Below, in pieces: positions 6,396 to 6,481 of a stretch of DNA of 6,481 nucleotides. The stretch covers positions 1 to 6,481 of the forward strand of contig VSNB01000179.1 of assembly GCA_009774055.1 (NCBI GenBank), given 5' to 3'. Position numbers and translations under genes: made by a program. The stretch comes from Clostridiales bacterium (GTDB lineage: Bacteria > Bacillota > Clostridia > Oscillospirales > Oscillospiraceae). The notes under the pieces were generated by a model. It searched no databases, had not been told where the DNA came from, and saw only the letters and a list, made by a program, of their open reading frames with translations. Each line of letters starts with the position of its first letter. Position 1 is the stretch's first letter.

Positions 6396-6481
6396 CGCGT
6401 TTCCTCCTCCAGCGCCCGCCGGACCTCCTCCAGGAATTTCCCGAAGGCCGACGGTACCGCCAGTTCCTCCAGCTCCCGCCG
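6392..6481 (-). CDS. C-terminal end of an unidentified gene (cut by the window edge)
   Basis: On the - strand a reading frame enters at 6481 and ends with TGA at 6394-6392, overlapping the ATG of the radical SAM gene (ATGA). The visible 29 residues include LEELAVPSAFGKFLEEV and finish RRALEEETR, a charged and probably helical C-terminus. The frame is supported by the stop overlap, which matches the coupling style of the rest of the operon. The radical SAM ribosome-binding site lies within its last codons. Too little is visible to name a family. Confidence 0.6.
   Translation of the reverse strand, partial: RRELEELAVPSAFGKFLEEVRRALEEETR

Overview
The window is GC-rich bacterial DNA with strong Shine-Dalgarno sites (AGGAGG type), ATGA/TAATG gene overlaps, a CoA-enzyme-activase family protein and a PflX-like radical SAM protein. 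This combination fits a strictly anaerobic, high-GC member of the Clostridia, for example a gut Oscillospirales-type organism. That placement is inferred from gene content and style only. Genes fill almost the whole window; the longest gene-free stretches are the first 120 bases and the 82 bases between the two convergent operons.

Left part, + strand (1-2432): a candidate promoter precedes a two-gene ABC exporter operon. The first gene encodes a 240-residue ATPase, the second a 530-residue polytopic membrane protein that starts inside the ATPase stop codon. Their substrate cannot be read from the sequence.

Centre (2433-2514): a long, nearly perfect hairpin lies between the converging operons, with an A-run on one side and a T-run on the other. 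It probably terminates transcription from both directions.

Right part, - strand (6481 down to 2515): a tightly packed operon. In transcription order it holds the C-terminal end of an unidentified gene, a PflX-like radical SAM protein (COG1313 type), a DUF2229/COG3580-type protein, a COG3581-type protein related to 2-hydroxyacyl-CoA dehydratase D components, and an ATP-dependent activase of the BadF/BcrA/HgdC family with an extra cysteine-rich C-terminal tail. The last three look like a split version of the large multidomain 'acyl-CoA dehydratase activase-related' proteins of anaerobes. By family logic the activase would use ATP hydrolysis to push a low-potential electron onto an Fe-S cluster in the two cysteine-rich partners. 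No CoA transferase, acyl-CoA dehydrogenase or electron-transfer flavoprotein is visible, so an ordinary amino-acid fermentation dehydratase is not indicated. The real substrate is unknown, and this is the most interesting part of the window.
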